Assembly (NCBI RefSeq): GCF_036075115.1
Contig: NZ_CP107958.1
Span: 744,001 to 808,000 of the forward strand
Origin: Streptomyces sp. NBC_00377
GTDB lineage: Bacteria > Actinomycetota > Actinomycetes > Streptomycetales > Streptomycetaceae
Length of the DNA stretch: 64,000 bases
Direction: 5' to 3'
Part shown: positions 57,365 through 64,000 of the stretch, piece by piece
Layout: every line of letters starts with the position of its first letter
Numbering within the stretch: position 1 is the stretch's first letter
Notes under the pieces: generated by a model
What the model saw: the letters and a program-made list of their open reading frames with translations, nothing else
What the model was told of the DNA's origin: nothing
The model's database searches: none
Position numbers and translations under genes: made by a program

Positions 57365-58546
57365 TCAGCCGGGCTCGGTGATGAAGGACTGGATGGCGGT
57401 GGCCGCGGCGCCGCGCGCCCACTCCTCGAAGGGCAACGGGCGGGTCTGGAGGTCGCACTGCGCGGCCGAGCCGAACGCGGCCGCCGCGAAGGCGCTGCGG
57501 ATCTGGTCGGCGAACAGGTCGTAGGCGGCCAGGCCCTCGCCGGAGATGACGACGCGCTCCGGGCCGAGCAGGTTGGCCACGGTGGCGATGCCCCGGCCGA
57601 TCGCCTCCCCCGCCCGCGCGTACGCGTCACGGGCGTGGGCGTCGCCCCGGCGGGCGAGTTCGACGGCCTGGGCGGTGTCGGTGACCTCGACGCCGGCGCC
57701 TTCGCGGATGCGGGTGAGGATCGCGTGGTCCGAGGCGATCGCCTCGACGCAGCCGCGGTTGCCGCAGTGGCAGAGCGGACCGTTCGGGTCGACGGTGACA
57801 TGGCCGATCTCGCCGGCCACGCCATGTGCTCCGGCGACCACCCTGCCGTGCACGACGAGCCCGCAGCCGACTCCCGCGCCCACGGTCACCACGGCGAAGT
57901 CGGACAGACCCACTCCGGCGCCGAACCACTGCTCGGCGACGGTGAGGGCCCGTACGTCGTTGTCGACCGTCGACGGCAGACCCGTGACCGTCGAGGCGAG
58001 TTCGGCGAGCGGCACGTCACGCCACTCCAGGAACGGCGAGTAACGCACCACGCCGTCGGCACGGTCCACGTCGCCGGAGAGGGCGACGCCCAGGCCCATG
58101 ACGTGCACGCCGTAGCCGTCCGCCCCGGTGAGCAACTCCCGCACGACGTCCGCCATCGTGGCCAGAACCGCTTGGGGGGCACGGTCGGCCAGCGGGACGT
58201 GCCGCGCGAGCAGGAGCCGGCAGCGCAGGTCGGTGAGCACCGCGTAGATGGCGTCGCCGGTGAGTTTGAGTCCGAGGAACAAGGCGCGGCCCCCGTCCAC
58301 CCGCACCAGGCTCGCGGGCCGGCCGAGCGCCGGGCGGGCCTCCGTGTCGGCGTCCTCCACCAGGTATCCCGACTCGATGAGGGGCCTGACCGCCTTCGTG
58401 ACGGCCGCCGCCGACAGACCGGCCCGCCGGGCCAGTTCCAGACGGGTGAGCGCGCCCCGGGACAGCAGGGTGGTGAAGATCTGCGAAGCCGCCGGGGTTC
58501 CGGCGGGGAACCTCTCGGCGGCGTGCGCGGTGAAGGGCGAGGGCAT
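57365..58546 (-). CDS. ROK-family transcriptional repressor
   Basis: The 393-residue product has an N-terminal winged helix (LTRLELARRAGLSAAAVTKA, VRPLIESGYLVED) and a ROK sugar-kinase-like domain with VVTVGAGVGCGLVVHGRVV and the zinc-binding GEIGHVTVDPNG, CHCGNRGCVEAIAS. It is probably a sugar-responsive repressor of the GH27-GH95-esterase genes downstream. Its own promoter is consensus-like and apparently leaderless, with an inverted repeat at the -35. Confidence 0.9.
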   Translation of the reverse strand: MPSPFTAHAAERFPAGTPAASQIFTTLLSRGALTRLELARRAGLSAAAVTKAVRPLIESGYLVEDADTEARPALGRPASLVRVDGGRALFLGLKLTGDAIYAVLTDLRCRLLLARHVPLADRAPQAVLATMADVVRELLTGADGYGVHVMGLGVALSGDVDRADGVVRYSPFLEWRDVPLAELASTVTGLPSTVDNDVRALTVAEQWFGAGVGLSDFAVVTVGAGVGCGLVVHGRVVAGAHGVAGEIGHVTVDPNGPLCHCGNRGCVEAIASDHAILTRIREGAGVEVTDTAQAVELARRGDAHARDAYARAGEAIGRGIATVANLLGPERVVISGEGLAAYDLFADQIRSAFAAAAFGSAAQCDLQTRPLPFEEWARGAAATAIQSFITEPG

Positions 58547-58552
58547 GCCCGG

Positions 58553-58581
58553 AACCTAGGGTCCTTATTTTCCGCTGTCAA
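58553..58581 (-). promoter_or_regulatory. Consensus leaderless promoter of the ROK gene
   Basis: On the minus strand TTGACA (58,581-58,576) and TAGGTT (58,558-58,553) are 17 bases apart, a near-consensus housekeeping promoter. The ATG at 58,546 begins six bases after the -10, so transcription probably starts at or within a base or two of the start codon. TTTC (58,569-58,572) and GAAA (58,583-58,586) flank the -35 as an inverted repeat and may be the ROK operator. Confidence 0.7.
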
Positions 58582-58672
58582 TGAAAGAAGCAGGAATAGC
58601 CTGAACGTCTGCTGTGAGCCAGCTGATCCTTGCAACACCCCTATGGTGCAGCGGTATTGACATGTGATCAAA

Positions 58673-58696
58673 GACGGCCGCCCCGGGGCGGCCGTC
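58673..58696 (-). terminator. Perfect 24-base palindrome after small gene
   Basis: GACGGCCGCC pairs with GGCGGCCGTC around CCGG, six bases beyond the stop of the 47-residue gene on the minus strand. It also lies beyond the ROK promoter region, insulating the two. Confidence 0.7.
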
Positions 58697-58702
58697 GCAC
58701 CA

Positions 58703-58846
58703 TCAGCGTCGCGTGCGCAGGCGGGCCAGCAGGCCGCGCGCCTGGGCACGGCGGCGCGGGTCCGCCGCCGCTCGTCGCGCCTGCTCCATCGTGCGCCGCC
58801 CCTGGGGGCTCCTGGCGAACTCCTTTATGCGCTGGATGACGGTCAT
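58703..58846 (-). CDS. Small basic protein, 47 residues
   Basis: The frame from ATG 58,846 reads MTVIQRIKEFARSPQGRRTM, then EQARRAAADPRRRAQARGLL and ends in RLRTRR. A strong GGGAGGAGAG ribosome site precedes it and a terminator follows. The RIKEFARSPQGRR start with DPR before a basic end resembles small streptomycete proteins of unknown function as I recall them. It is too short for common ORF cut-offs. Confidence 0.68.
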   Translation of the reverse strand: MTVIQRIKEFARSPQGRRTMEQARRAAADPRRRAQARGLLARLRTRR

Positions 58847-59030
58847 CGCTCTCCTCCCGCTGCCTGCTGTCGCCTGCCTGCCGCCTGCCGCTGTGCGGCG
58901 CCCGGTCCCTTCTGGCCGTCCGGCTACCCCCGAACCGGCCGATCAGACCGGCCCGTCCGGCCACGTGGGGGAAACTCCCCCACCGTCCGCACCGCGGCCC
59001 GCCGGACGTCCGCTCGCGGTGGACCTCCTG

Positions 59031-59678
59031 TCACGCCGCCCGGCGCCTCGCCTCCGGCGCCGTCCGCACGGGACCGGTCGTGGAGCGGGCGCCCGCGGCC
59101 TGGGCGCGGGCCGGGCGGACCCGGTAGGTGGTCTTCGTCGGATCCGTGACGGGCTCGCCGACCGTGATCCGTCCGGCCGCGTACAGCTCGTCGCACTCGG
59201 CGGCGGGCAGGGCGACATAGCAGCCGCCCCGGCCGCTTTCGGCGTCCAGCGGCCGCCAGTAGCCGTACACCCGGCGCCCGCCGGCGTGCTCGGTGACGAA
59301 CACGGGGGTGCGCGGGTCCGAGACGATGCGCAGCACGTCGGCCCCCGCACGGCCCGGGGATCCGCCCGGCCGGGACGAGGCGGCCGCCCGGGACGAGGCC
59401 GCGGGGCGCGGCGAGGGGGCGGGGCGGGACGAGGGGGCGGGGCGGGACGAGGGGGCCGGCCGCGCATCCTGGGCCGCGCCGCCGGGGAGGCCCGGGCGCC
59501 GCGCGGGTCGCACCGCCTCCTGGCGGCTGTCCGGCAGCGGGCCGCGGGGCCGCGGCACGCCGGCCGCGCCGACGACCGAGCCCGCCGCGCCGAGCAACAC
59601 CTCGTACCCGCGCTGCCGACGGGGAGCGTCGGAACGTACGTCGAGGACCTGCGGCTGGACGGCGGTGGGCGGCATCAT
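59031..59678 (-). CDS. Hypothetical protein with Pro/Ala/Ser repeat linker
   Basis: The 215-residue product starts at ATG 59,678 (AGGAAAGG site) with MMPPTAVQPQVLDVRSDAPR and has a hexapeptide repeat region (RPAPSS-type, about residues 70-105), encoded by an 18-base tandem repeat near 59,365-59,464. It then has an ordered part: GADVLRIVSDPRTPVFVTEH, YGYWRPLDAESGRGGCYVAL and AAECDELYAAGRITVGEPVT. No named family is recognised. The ordered end may be a small ligand- or DNA-binding domain. Confidence 0.65.
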   Translation of the reverse strand: MMPPTAVQPQVLDVRSDAPRRQRGYEVLLGAAGSVVGAAGVPRPRGPLPDSRQEAVRPARRPGLPGGAAQDARPAPSSRPAPSSRPAPSPRPAASSRAAASSRPGGSPGRAGADVLRIVSDPRTPVFVTEHAGGRRVYGYWRPLDAESGRGGCYVALPAAECDELYAAGRITVGEPVTDPTKTTYRVRPARAQAAGARSTTGPVRTAPEARRRAA

Positions 59679-59848
59679 CGGTGACCTTTCCTCGGCGGGG
59701 ACATGAGACCGACTACCCGGCTGAGCCGAAGTTGATCTCATGTGGGGGCATCCTTCATCACGCCACTGACAGCGGGCCCCACGAGACGCCCCGCACAGGG
59801 GGGCCACGCGTCGGTGATCACGGCTCGGCACGGGGTAGACGGTGCACC

Positions 59849-60610
59849 ATGACAGAGGTGATCCAAGCAGGCGGCTGGGGACTGGTGGCCGGCTCCGCGC
59901 TGCTGCTGGGAGCGGCCTTCGGCTACGGAGTGCGCGTGCCGCAGAAGGTCATCGCCCTGGTGATGGCCTTCGGCGCCGGCGTACTGCTCTCGGCGGTGTC
60001 GTTCGAGCTGGTCGGCGAGGCCTACGACGAAGGCGGGCTCGGCCCGGCGGTCATCGGGACGCTGGCCGGGGCGCTCGCCTACACGGCGGGCAACCTGTGG
60101 CTGGCGCGCCGCGGCGCCCGCCATCGCAAGCGGTCCGGCCACCACCCGGCCCAGGCCCAGCCCTCCGAGGAGCAGCAGAGCGGATCGGGTCTGGCCCTGG
60201 CGCTCGGCGCGCTGCTCGACGGCATCCCGGAGTCCGCGGTCATCGGGATCGGCCTGCTCGACGGAGGCGCGGTCAGCGCGGTCACCGTGGCGGCGGTGTT
60301 CATCAGCAACATCCCTGAAGGGCTGTCCAGTTCCGCCGGGATGAGGAAGGCGGGACGCGGCAAGGCGTACGTCTTCGGCGTGTGGGGCGCCATCGCGGCC
60401 GCGAGCACCGCCTCGGCGGTGCTCGGCTACACGGTGGTCGGCGGCTTCTCCACGGCGGTGATCGCCGCGGTGACGGCCGTGGCCGCGGGCGCGATCCTGG
60501 CCATGATCGCCGACACGATGATCCCCGAGGCGTTCGAAGAGGCCCATCTCGCGATCGGGCTGGTCACCGTCAGCGGCTTCCTGGTCTCGTTCGCCCTGTC
60601 CCACGTGTGA
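59849..60610 (+). CDS. ZIP-family metal transporter
   Basis: The 253-residue membrane protein has about eight hydrophobic segments: GLVAGSALLLGAAFGYGV, VIALVMAFGAGVLLSAVSFE, a charged loop rich in His/Lys/Gln (ARHRKRSGHHPAQAQPSEEQ), then the conserved LALGALLDGIPESAVIGIGL and VAAVFISNIPEGLSSSAGMR, with the paired Asn/Pro/Glu metal motifs of ZIP proteins. It probably imports divalent metals such as zinc. Specificity cannot be told from sequence. Confidence 0.88.
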   Translation: MTEVIQAGGWGLVAGSALLLGAAFGYGVRVPQKVIALVMAFGAGVLLSAVSFELVGEAYDEGGLGPAVIGTLAGALAYTAGNLWLARRGARHRKRSGHHPAQAQPSEEQQSGSGLALALGALLDGIPESAVIGIGLLDGGAVSAVTVAAVFISNIPEGLSSSAGMRKAGRGKAYVFGVWGAIAAASTASAVLGYTVVGGFSTAVIAAVTAVAAGAILAMIADTMIPEAFEEAHLAIGLVTVSGFLVSFALSHV

Positions 60611-60690
60611 GGGGCGACCGTGACACCGCCGTGTACGTCCGAGCCCCGGCGGGAGCGGCACGCGCGGGCCGCCTGGCTCGACGGCGACGG

Positions 60691-60741
60691 ACCGGGGAAG
60701 GGCCTGCTAGACCTCCCCAGGCGTCACCGCCCTTCCCCGGT
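60691..60741. terminator. Inverted repeat between convergent genes
   Basis: ACCGGGGAAGGGC (60,691-60,703) is the exact complement of GCCCTTCCCCGGT (60,729-60,741), with a 25-base spacer. It sits between the ZIP gene and the small convergent gene. Confidence 0.6.
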
Positions 60742-60773
60742 CGGCAGCCACCGGCTACCCGGATACCCCTGGC

Positions 60774-60980
60774 TCATGCCCAGGCGGGCGACGAGTGACG
60801 CAGACCACTCGGGCGGTGCTCCCCGCACACCAGTTGATCCCGTTCGTCCCACGATTCGACACCCGTGAAGCCGAATCCTTCGCAGAGGGAGGCGGCGTCG
60901 ACGACGGCCTCGGATCGCTGTCCGGTCACCGCGCCGGCGTCACAGAGTCCGCACCAGAGGCCGGGACCGGCCGAGTTCAT
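60774..60980 (-). CDS. Small Cys-containing hypothetical protein
   Basis: The 68-residue product begins MNSAGPGLWCGLCDAGAVTG with a CxxC pair and contains VVDAASLCEGFGFTGVESWD and QLVCGEHRPSGLRH. Four Cys and two His could form a zinc site. The start is ATG 60,980; the ribosome site (AAGGG) is distant. I do not recognise a family, and coding status is moderate. Confidence 0.45.
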   Translation of the reverse strand: MNSAGPGLWCGLCDAGAVTGQRSEAVVDAASLCEGFGFTGVESWDERDQLVCGEHRPSGLRHSSPAWA

Positions 60981-61036
60981 GTCCGATATGCCCTTAATGA
61001 ACGTATATAGAACGTAAAGCCGGATACCCGTGAGGC

Positions 61037-62131
61037 ATGGTACGGACATTGAAACGGCACGGACGGCACGCCGAGCGCGTCGCGGACGAACGCGAGCGCG
61101 CGCGTGAGAGCACCAGCGCAATCGAAAGGGAGGACGCGCGGGCCCCGGGCACCGCGGGGCCCGATGACGAAGTGGAACGGCGGGCCCCGGACAGCCCCAC
61201 CGACCTGCCCAAAGCCTCCTGGAAAGCGGTGTTGAAGGGGACGCTCAAGGAGTTCAAGAAGGACGAGCTCACCGACCGGGCCGCGGCCCTGACCTACTAC
61301 GGGATCCTGGCCCTCTTCCCCGCCCTGCTCGCACTCGTGTCGCTGCTGGGCATCCTCGGCAGATCGGCGACGCAGCAGGTACTCGACAACATCCAGAAGC
61401 TCGCCCCCGGCGCCGCCCAGGACGTCCTGCGCAACGCGGTGACGCAGATGCAGGGCAACGGCGGACTGGGTTCCCTCATGGCGATCGTGGGCCTGGTGCT
61501 CGCGGTGTGGTCCGCGTCCGGTTATGTCGCCGCGTTCATCCGCAGCGCGAACGCGGTCTACGACCTCCCCGAGGGCCGTCCGGTGTGGAAAGTGCTGCCG
61601 GTGCGGGTCGGTGTGACCGTGGTGCTGATGGTGATGGCCGTGATCAGCGCGCTGATCGTGGTGTTCACCGGCGGACTCGCCCGGCAGGCGGGCACGGCGC
61701 TGGGAGTCGGCGACGCGGGGCTGACGGCATGGTCGATCGCAAAGTGGCCGGTGCTGGTGATCCTGGTGACGATCATGATCGCGCTGCTGTACTGGGCCAC
61801 CCCCAATGCCAGGGTCCGCGGCTTCCGCTGGGTGACACCGGGCAGCTTCCTCGCGCTGCTGATCTGGATGGCCGCCTCCGCCGGCTTCGCGTTCTACGTG
61901 GCGAACTTCGCCTCGTACAACAAGACGTACGGGACGCTCGCCGGAGTGATCGTGTTCCTGGTGTGGCTGTGGATCACCAACCTGGCGATCCTCCTCGGCC
62001 TGGAGTTCGACGCGGAAATGGTGCGCCAGCGCGCCGTCGCCGGAGGTCACGCGGCCGACGACGAGCCGTACGTCCGGCCGCGCGACACCCGCAAGTGGGA
62101 CGAGGAGGACCGCCGTCGCCTCGGGACCTGA
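61037..62131 (+). CDS. YihY/UPF0761-family membrane protein (copy 2)
   Basis: The 364-residue product has a charged N-terminal region of about 50 residues (RHAERVADERERARESTSAI) before the YihY core: KGTLKEFKKDELTDRAAALT, YYGILALFPALLALVSLLGI, WSASGYVAAFIRSANAVYDL and AGVIVFLVWLWITNLAILLG, then a polar tail. It has six membrane helices. The family is sometimes annotated as ribonuclease BN, which is an old error for YihY; its actual function is unknown. It matches the family better than the copy at 22.5 kb. Confidence 0.87.
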   Translation: MVRTLKRHGRHAERVADERERARESTSAIEREDARAPGTAGPDDEVERRAPDSPTDLPKASWKAVLKGTLKEFKKDELTDRAAALTYYGILALFPALLALVSLLGILGRSATQQVLDNIQKLAPGAAQDVLRNAVTQMQGNGGLGSLMAIVGLVLAVWSASGYVAAFIRSANAVYDLPEGRPVWKVLPVRVGVTVVLMVMAVISALIVVFTGGLARQAGTALGVGDAGLTAWSIAKWPVLVILVTIMIALLYWATPNARVRGFRWVTPGSFLALLIWMAASAGFAFYVANFASYNKTYGTLAGVIVFLVWLWITNLAILLGLEFDAEMVRQRAVAGGHAADDEPYVRPRDTRKWDEEDRRRLGT

Positions 62132-62145
62132 CACGGATCACGGAT

Positions 62146-62182
62146 CGGGCGCCCGCACGTCAGGACTCCGCGCGGGCGCCCG
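62146..62182 (+). terminator. Hairpin after YihY copy 2
   Basis: CGGGCGCCCGC (62,146-62,156) and GCGGGCGCCCG (62,172-62,182) are perfect complements with a 15-base loop, 15 bases after the stop codon. Confidence 0.7.
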
Positions 62183-62377
62183 TGGGCCGTGGGCGTCACC
62201 GGGTCACCCCACGGGGTCCGTCGGGGACGCGGCGGGCCGCCGGGTCGCTGCCGCGGAGTCACGCCGGCCCGGTGCCGGACCTCGTCCGGGTAGTCGCCGG
62301 ACGCCCTTCGGCCGTGTCGGTAAGCCGTCCCGTGGAACCCGTTTCCCTGCGAGCCGCGCGAACTCCAGGGAGGCCCC

Positions 62378-63574
62378 GTGCACGAGACGCCCGACGACAC
62401 CTGCCGTCGCATCCACGAGGCGGTCACCGACCGGGCCGACGGACTCTGGCAGGTCGCGTCCGCGCTGCACGCCGATCCGGAGTACGCCTTCGCCGAGGAG
62501 CGGGCGGCCACGCTCCTCACGGACGAGCTGCGCGGGGCCGGCTTCGACGTCCGGCGGGGCGTCGCGGGCATGCCCACGGCGTTCACCGCCCGCTACGGCG
62601 AGGGCCGCCCCGCTGTGGCGCTCCTGCTGGAGTACGACGCCCTGCCGGGCCTCGGGCATGCCTGTGGGCACAATCTGATCGCCGCCGCCGGGCTCGGAGC
62701 GGCGCTGGCCGCGCGGGCCGTGCTGGAGCCGGGCGCGGGGGCCGTCCTCGCGGTGGGCTCCCCGGCCGAGGAGGGAGGCGGCGGCAAGGTCCTGGAGGTG
62801 GAGGCCGGGGTCTTCGACGACGTCGACGCCGCGCTCATGTTCCATCCGGGCGTGTACGACTGGGCGCGGGCGCCGCTCACGGCCCAGGAGCAGTACCGGA
62901 TCGGCTTCCACGGCCGGGCGGCCCACCCGACGGGCAACCCCACGGAGGGCGTCGACGCACTCGCCGCGCTCGTGCAGCTGTTCAACGTGCTGGCGGCGCT
63001 GGGACCGCGTCTGCCGGAGGCCTCCCACGTCCAGGGCATCGTCACGCACGGGGGCACGGCCACCAACATCGTGCCGCCGTACGCCGAGGGACTGTTCGGT
63101 CTGCGCGCGGCCACCACGGGCGCCCTGGACGAGCTGGCCGCACGGCTGCGCTCCTGCGCCGCGGGGGTGGCAGAGGCGACCGGCACCACCGTCTCCGTCG
63201 AGCGGGCCGGTGTGCGCTACGAGCACTTCGTCGACAGTGCCCCGCTGTCCGGGCGCTTCGCCGCCCACCTGGGCCGTACGGGGATCACCCTCACGCCGCC
63301 GACACCGGGTGTGTACCTGGGCTCCTCGGACATCGGCAACGTGAGCACGCGGGTACCGGCCGTCCATCCCTTCGTGGCCATCATGGACGAGGACGGGTCC
63401 GACCACACGCCCGAGTTCGCCTCCGCCGCCGCGTCCGAACGGGCCCGCCGCGTCCTGCCGGCCGTCACGGAGGCCCTCGCCCGCACGGCGCTGGACGTGC
63501 TGCACGACTCCGCCCTGCGCGGCGAGGCGTGGACGGCACACCGCGCCGCCACCGCCGGCGCCCCCGCCCGCTGA
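62378..63574 (+). CDS. M20-family metallo-amidohydrolase
   Basis: The 398-residue product starts at a GTG with GGGAGG. The M20 core is complete: LLEYDALPGLGHACGHNLIA (metal His and Asp), VLAVGSPAEEGGGGKVLEVE (catalytic Glu pair), ALMFHPGVYDWA, IGFHGRAAHPTGNPTEGVDA (dimerisation lid domain with His) and SSDIGNVSTRVPAVHPF, then DEDGSDHTPEFA (last metal His). The sequence is closest to the aminobenzoyl-glutamate hydrolase/ACY1L2-like branch, but the substrate is not fixed. No signal peptide. Confidence 0.88.
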   Translation: MHETPDDTCRRIHEAVTDRADGLWQVASALHADPEYAFAEERAATLLTDELRGAGFDVRRGVAGMPTAFTARYGEGRPAVALLLEYDALPGLGHACGHNLIAAAGLGAALAARAVLEPGAGAVLAVGSPAEEGGGGKVLEVEAGVFDDVDAALMFHPGVYDWARAPLTAQEQYRIGFHGRAAHPTGNPTEGVDALAALVQLFNVLAALGPRLPEASHVQGIVTHGGTATNIVPPYAEGLFGLRAATTGALDELAARLRSCAAGVAEATGTTVSVERAGVRYEHFVDSAPLSGRFAAHLGRTGITLTPPTPGVYLGSSDIGNVSTRVPAVHPFVAIMDEDGSDHTPEFASAAASERARRVLPAVTEALARTALDVLHDSALRGEAWTAHRAATAGAPAR

Positions 63575-63671
63575 CCGCGGCGCGCCGGAACGGGGCCGGG
63601 GACCGACGTGGTTGACCACGAGCAGGAGGGGCACTTGGCGAACACGTGTCGGCGACTGCGGGAGGTACACG

Positions 63672-64000
63672 GTGGCGGTGCGACATCGGTTGATCAAAGC
63701 GAGTCCGCGCACGGTGTGGTCCGTCCTGGCCGACGGCGACCGCTACGCGGAGTGGGTGGTGGGCCCGTCGTCGTCCCAGCAGATGGAGGGCGACTGGCCT
63801 CAGGTCGGCGCGACGATCGCCTACGAGATCCGGCTGGGACCCGTCCGTCTGACCAACGAGACGGTCGTACGGCGGTGCCAGGAGCCCGAGGCCCTGGAGC
63901 TGGAGGCACGGGCGGGCGTGCTGGGCACGGCACGCATCGCTTTCGAGCTGCGGCCGTGGGGCCGGCACTGTCTGGTGATCCTGGACGAGCATCCGTTGCA
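63672..64000 (+). CDS. SRPBCC-family protein, 3' end outside window
   Basis: From GTG 63,672 behind GGGAGG the frame stays open to the window end (109 codons): MAVRHRLIKASPRTVWSVLA, DGDRYAEWVVGPSSSQQMEG, GATIAYEIRLGPVRLTNETV and ARIAFELRPWGRHCLVILDE. This is the start of a polyketide cyclase/START-like fold. The ligand is unknown. It resembles but is not a close copy of the SRPBCC gene at 36.5 kb. Confidence 0.8.
   Translation, partial: MAVRHRLIKASPRTVWSVLADGDRYAEWVVGPSSSQQMEGDWPQVGATIAYEIRLGPVRLTNETVVRRCQEPEALELEARAGVLGTARIAFELRPWGRHCLVILDEHPL

Noticed and set aside
61037..62131. Ribonuclease BN annotation for the YihY-type proteins
   Set aside because: That label is a historical mis-assignment; the sequences are six-helix membrane proteins without nuclease motifs.

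Overview
The window is high-GC actinobacterial DNA and reads as Streptomyces or a close relative. The support is GTG/TTG starts, GNN-type Shine-Dalgarno sites, Tat and lipobox secretion signals on sugar-binding proteins, LacI/GntR/ROK regulators beside glycoside hydrolases, and many lineage-typical small proteins (DUF3140, DUF2945, DUF3618, excalibur, PRC-barrel). No rRNA, tRNA, CRISPR array, transposase or prophage was seen.

Region 1 (1-10.5 kb) is a sugar-use locus that is partly decayed. A GH43 enzyme (cut by the window edge) and a LacI repressor share CGAAA-N-TTTCG operators. A GH5 cellulase is reduced to its N-terminus. A galactonate operon (GntR, DgoD, KDPGal-type aldolase, PfkB kinase) is intact, but the SDR at its head, probably the sugar dehydrogenase, is a deletion wreck. 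It diverges from an intact GH42 beta-galactosidase. The next gene, a Tat/lipoprotein sugar-binding protein, is fused in frame to the tail of an unrelated cellulase-like gene and then frameshifted.

Region 2 (10.5-22.3 kb) is an L-fucose locus: a secreted GH95 fucosidase with two discoidin-like domains inserted in it, a GntR regulator with a repeat-encoded tail, a ribose-type ABC importer, and an FAH hydrolase, L-fuconate dehydratase and SDR set in one overlapping operon. A palindrome, CATTCNTCNGANGAATG, recurs in the control regions and is the likely GntR operator. The fucose dehydrogenase and fuconolactonase are not in the window.

Region 3 (22.5-31.9 kb) holds miscellaneous genes and the most striking system of the window: a two-gene operon (26,122-30,749) that looks like a complete RNA-repair kit. 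The first gene fuses an RNA ligase to a P-loop kinase. The second stacks an MJ1316/DUF504 domain, an EEP-fold nuclease/phosphatase, a 2H phosphoesterase and a PAP/CCA-like nucleotidyltransferase in one 966-residue protein.

Region 4 (32-50 kb) is rich in stress and signalling genes: cold-shock protein, a coiled-coil/Lys-rich/winged-helix protein, two PAS-SpoIIE phosphatases, PRC-barrel and SRPBCC proteins, acyl-CoA ligase with a PucR regulator, a DUF3618/holin-like pair, PPK2, a large KatE catalase and an MSMEG_6728-type protein.

Region 5 (50-64 kb) has a RecQ helicase, then a second polysaccharide locus (SGNH esterase, GH95, GH27 and a ROK repressor with a leaderless consensus promoter), a small unlisted 47-residue gene, a ZIP transporter, a second YihY-family membrane protein, an M20 amidohydrolase and a truncated SRPBCC gene.
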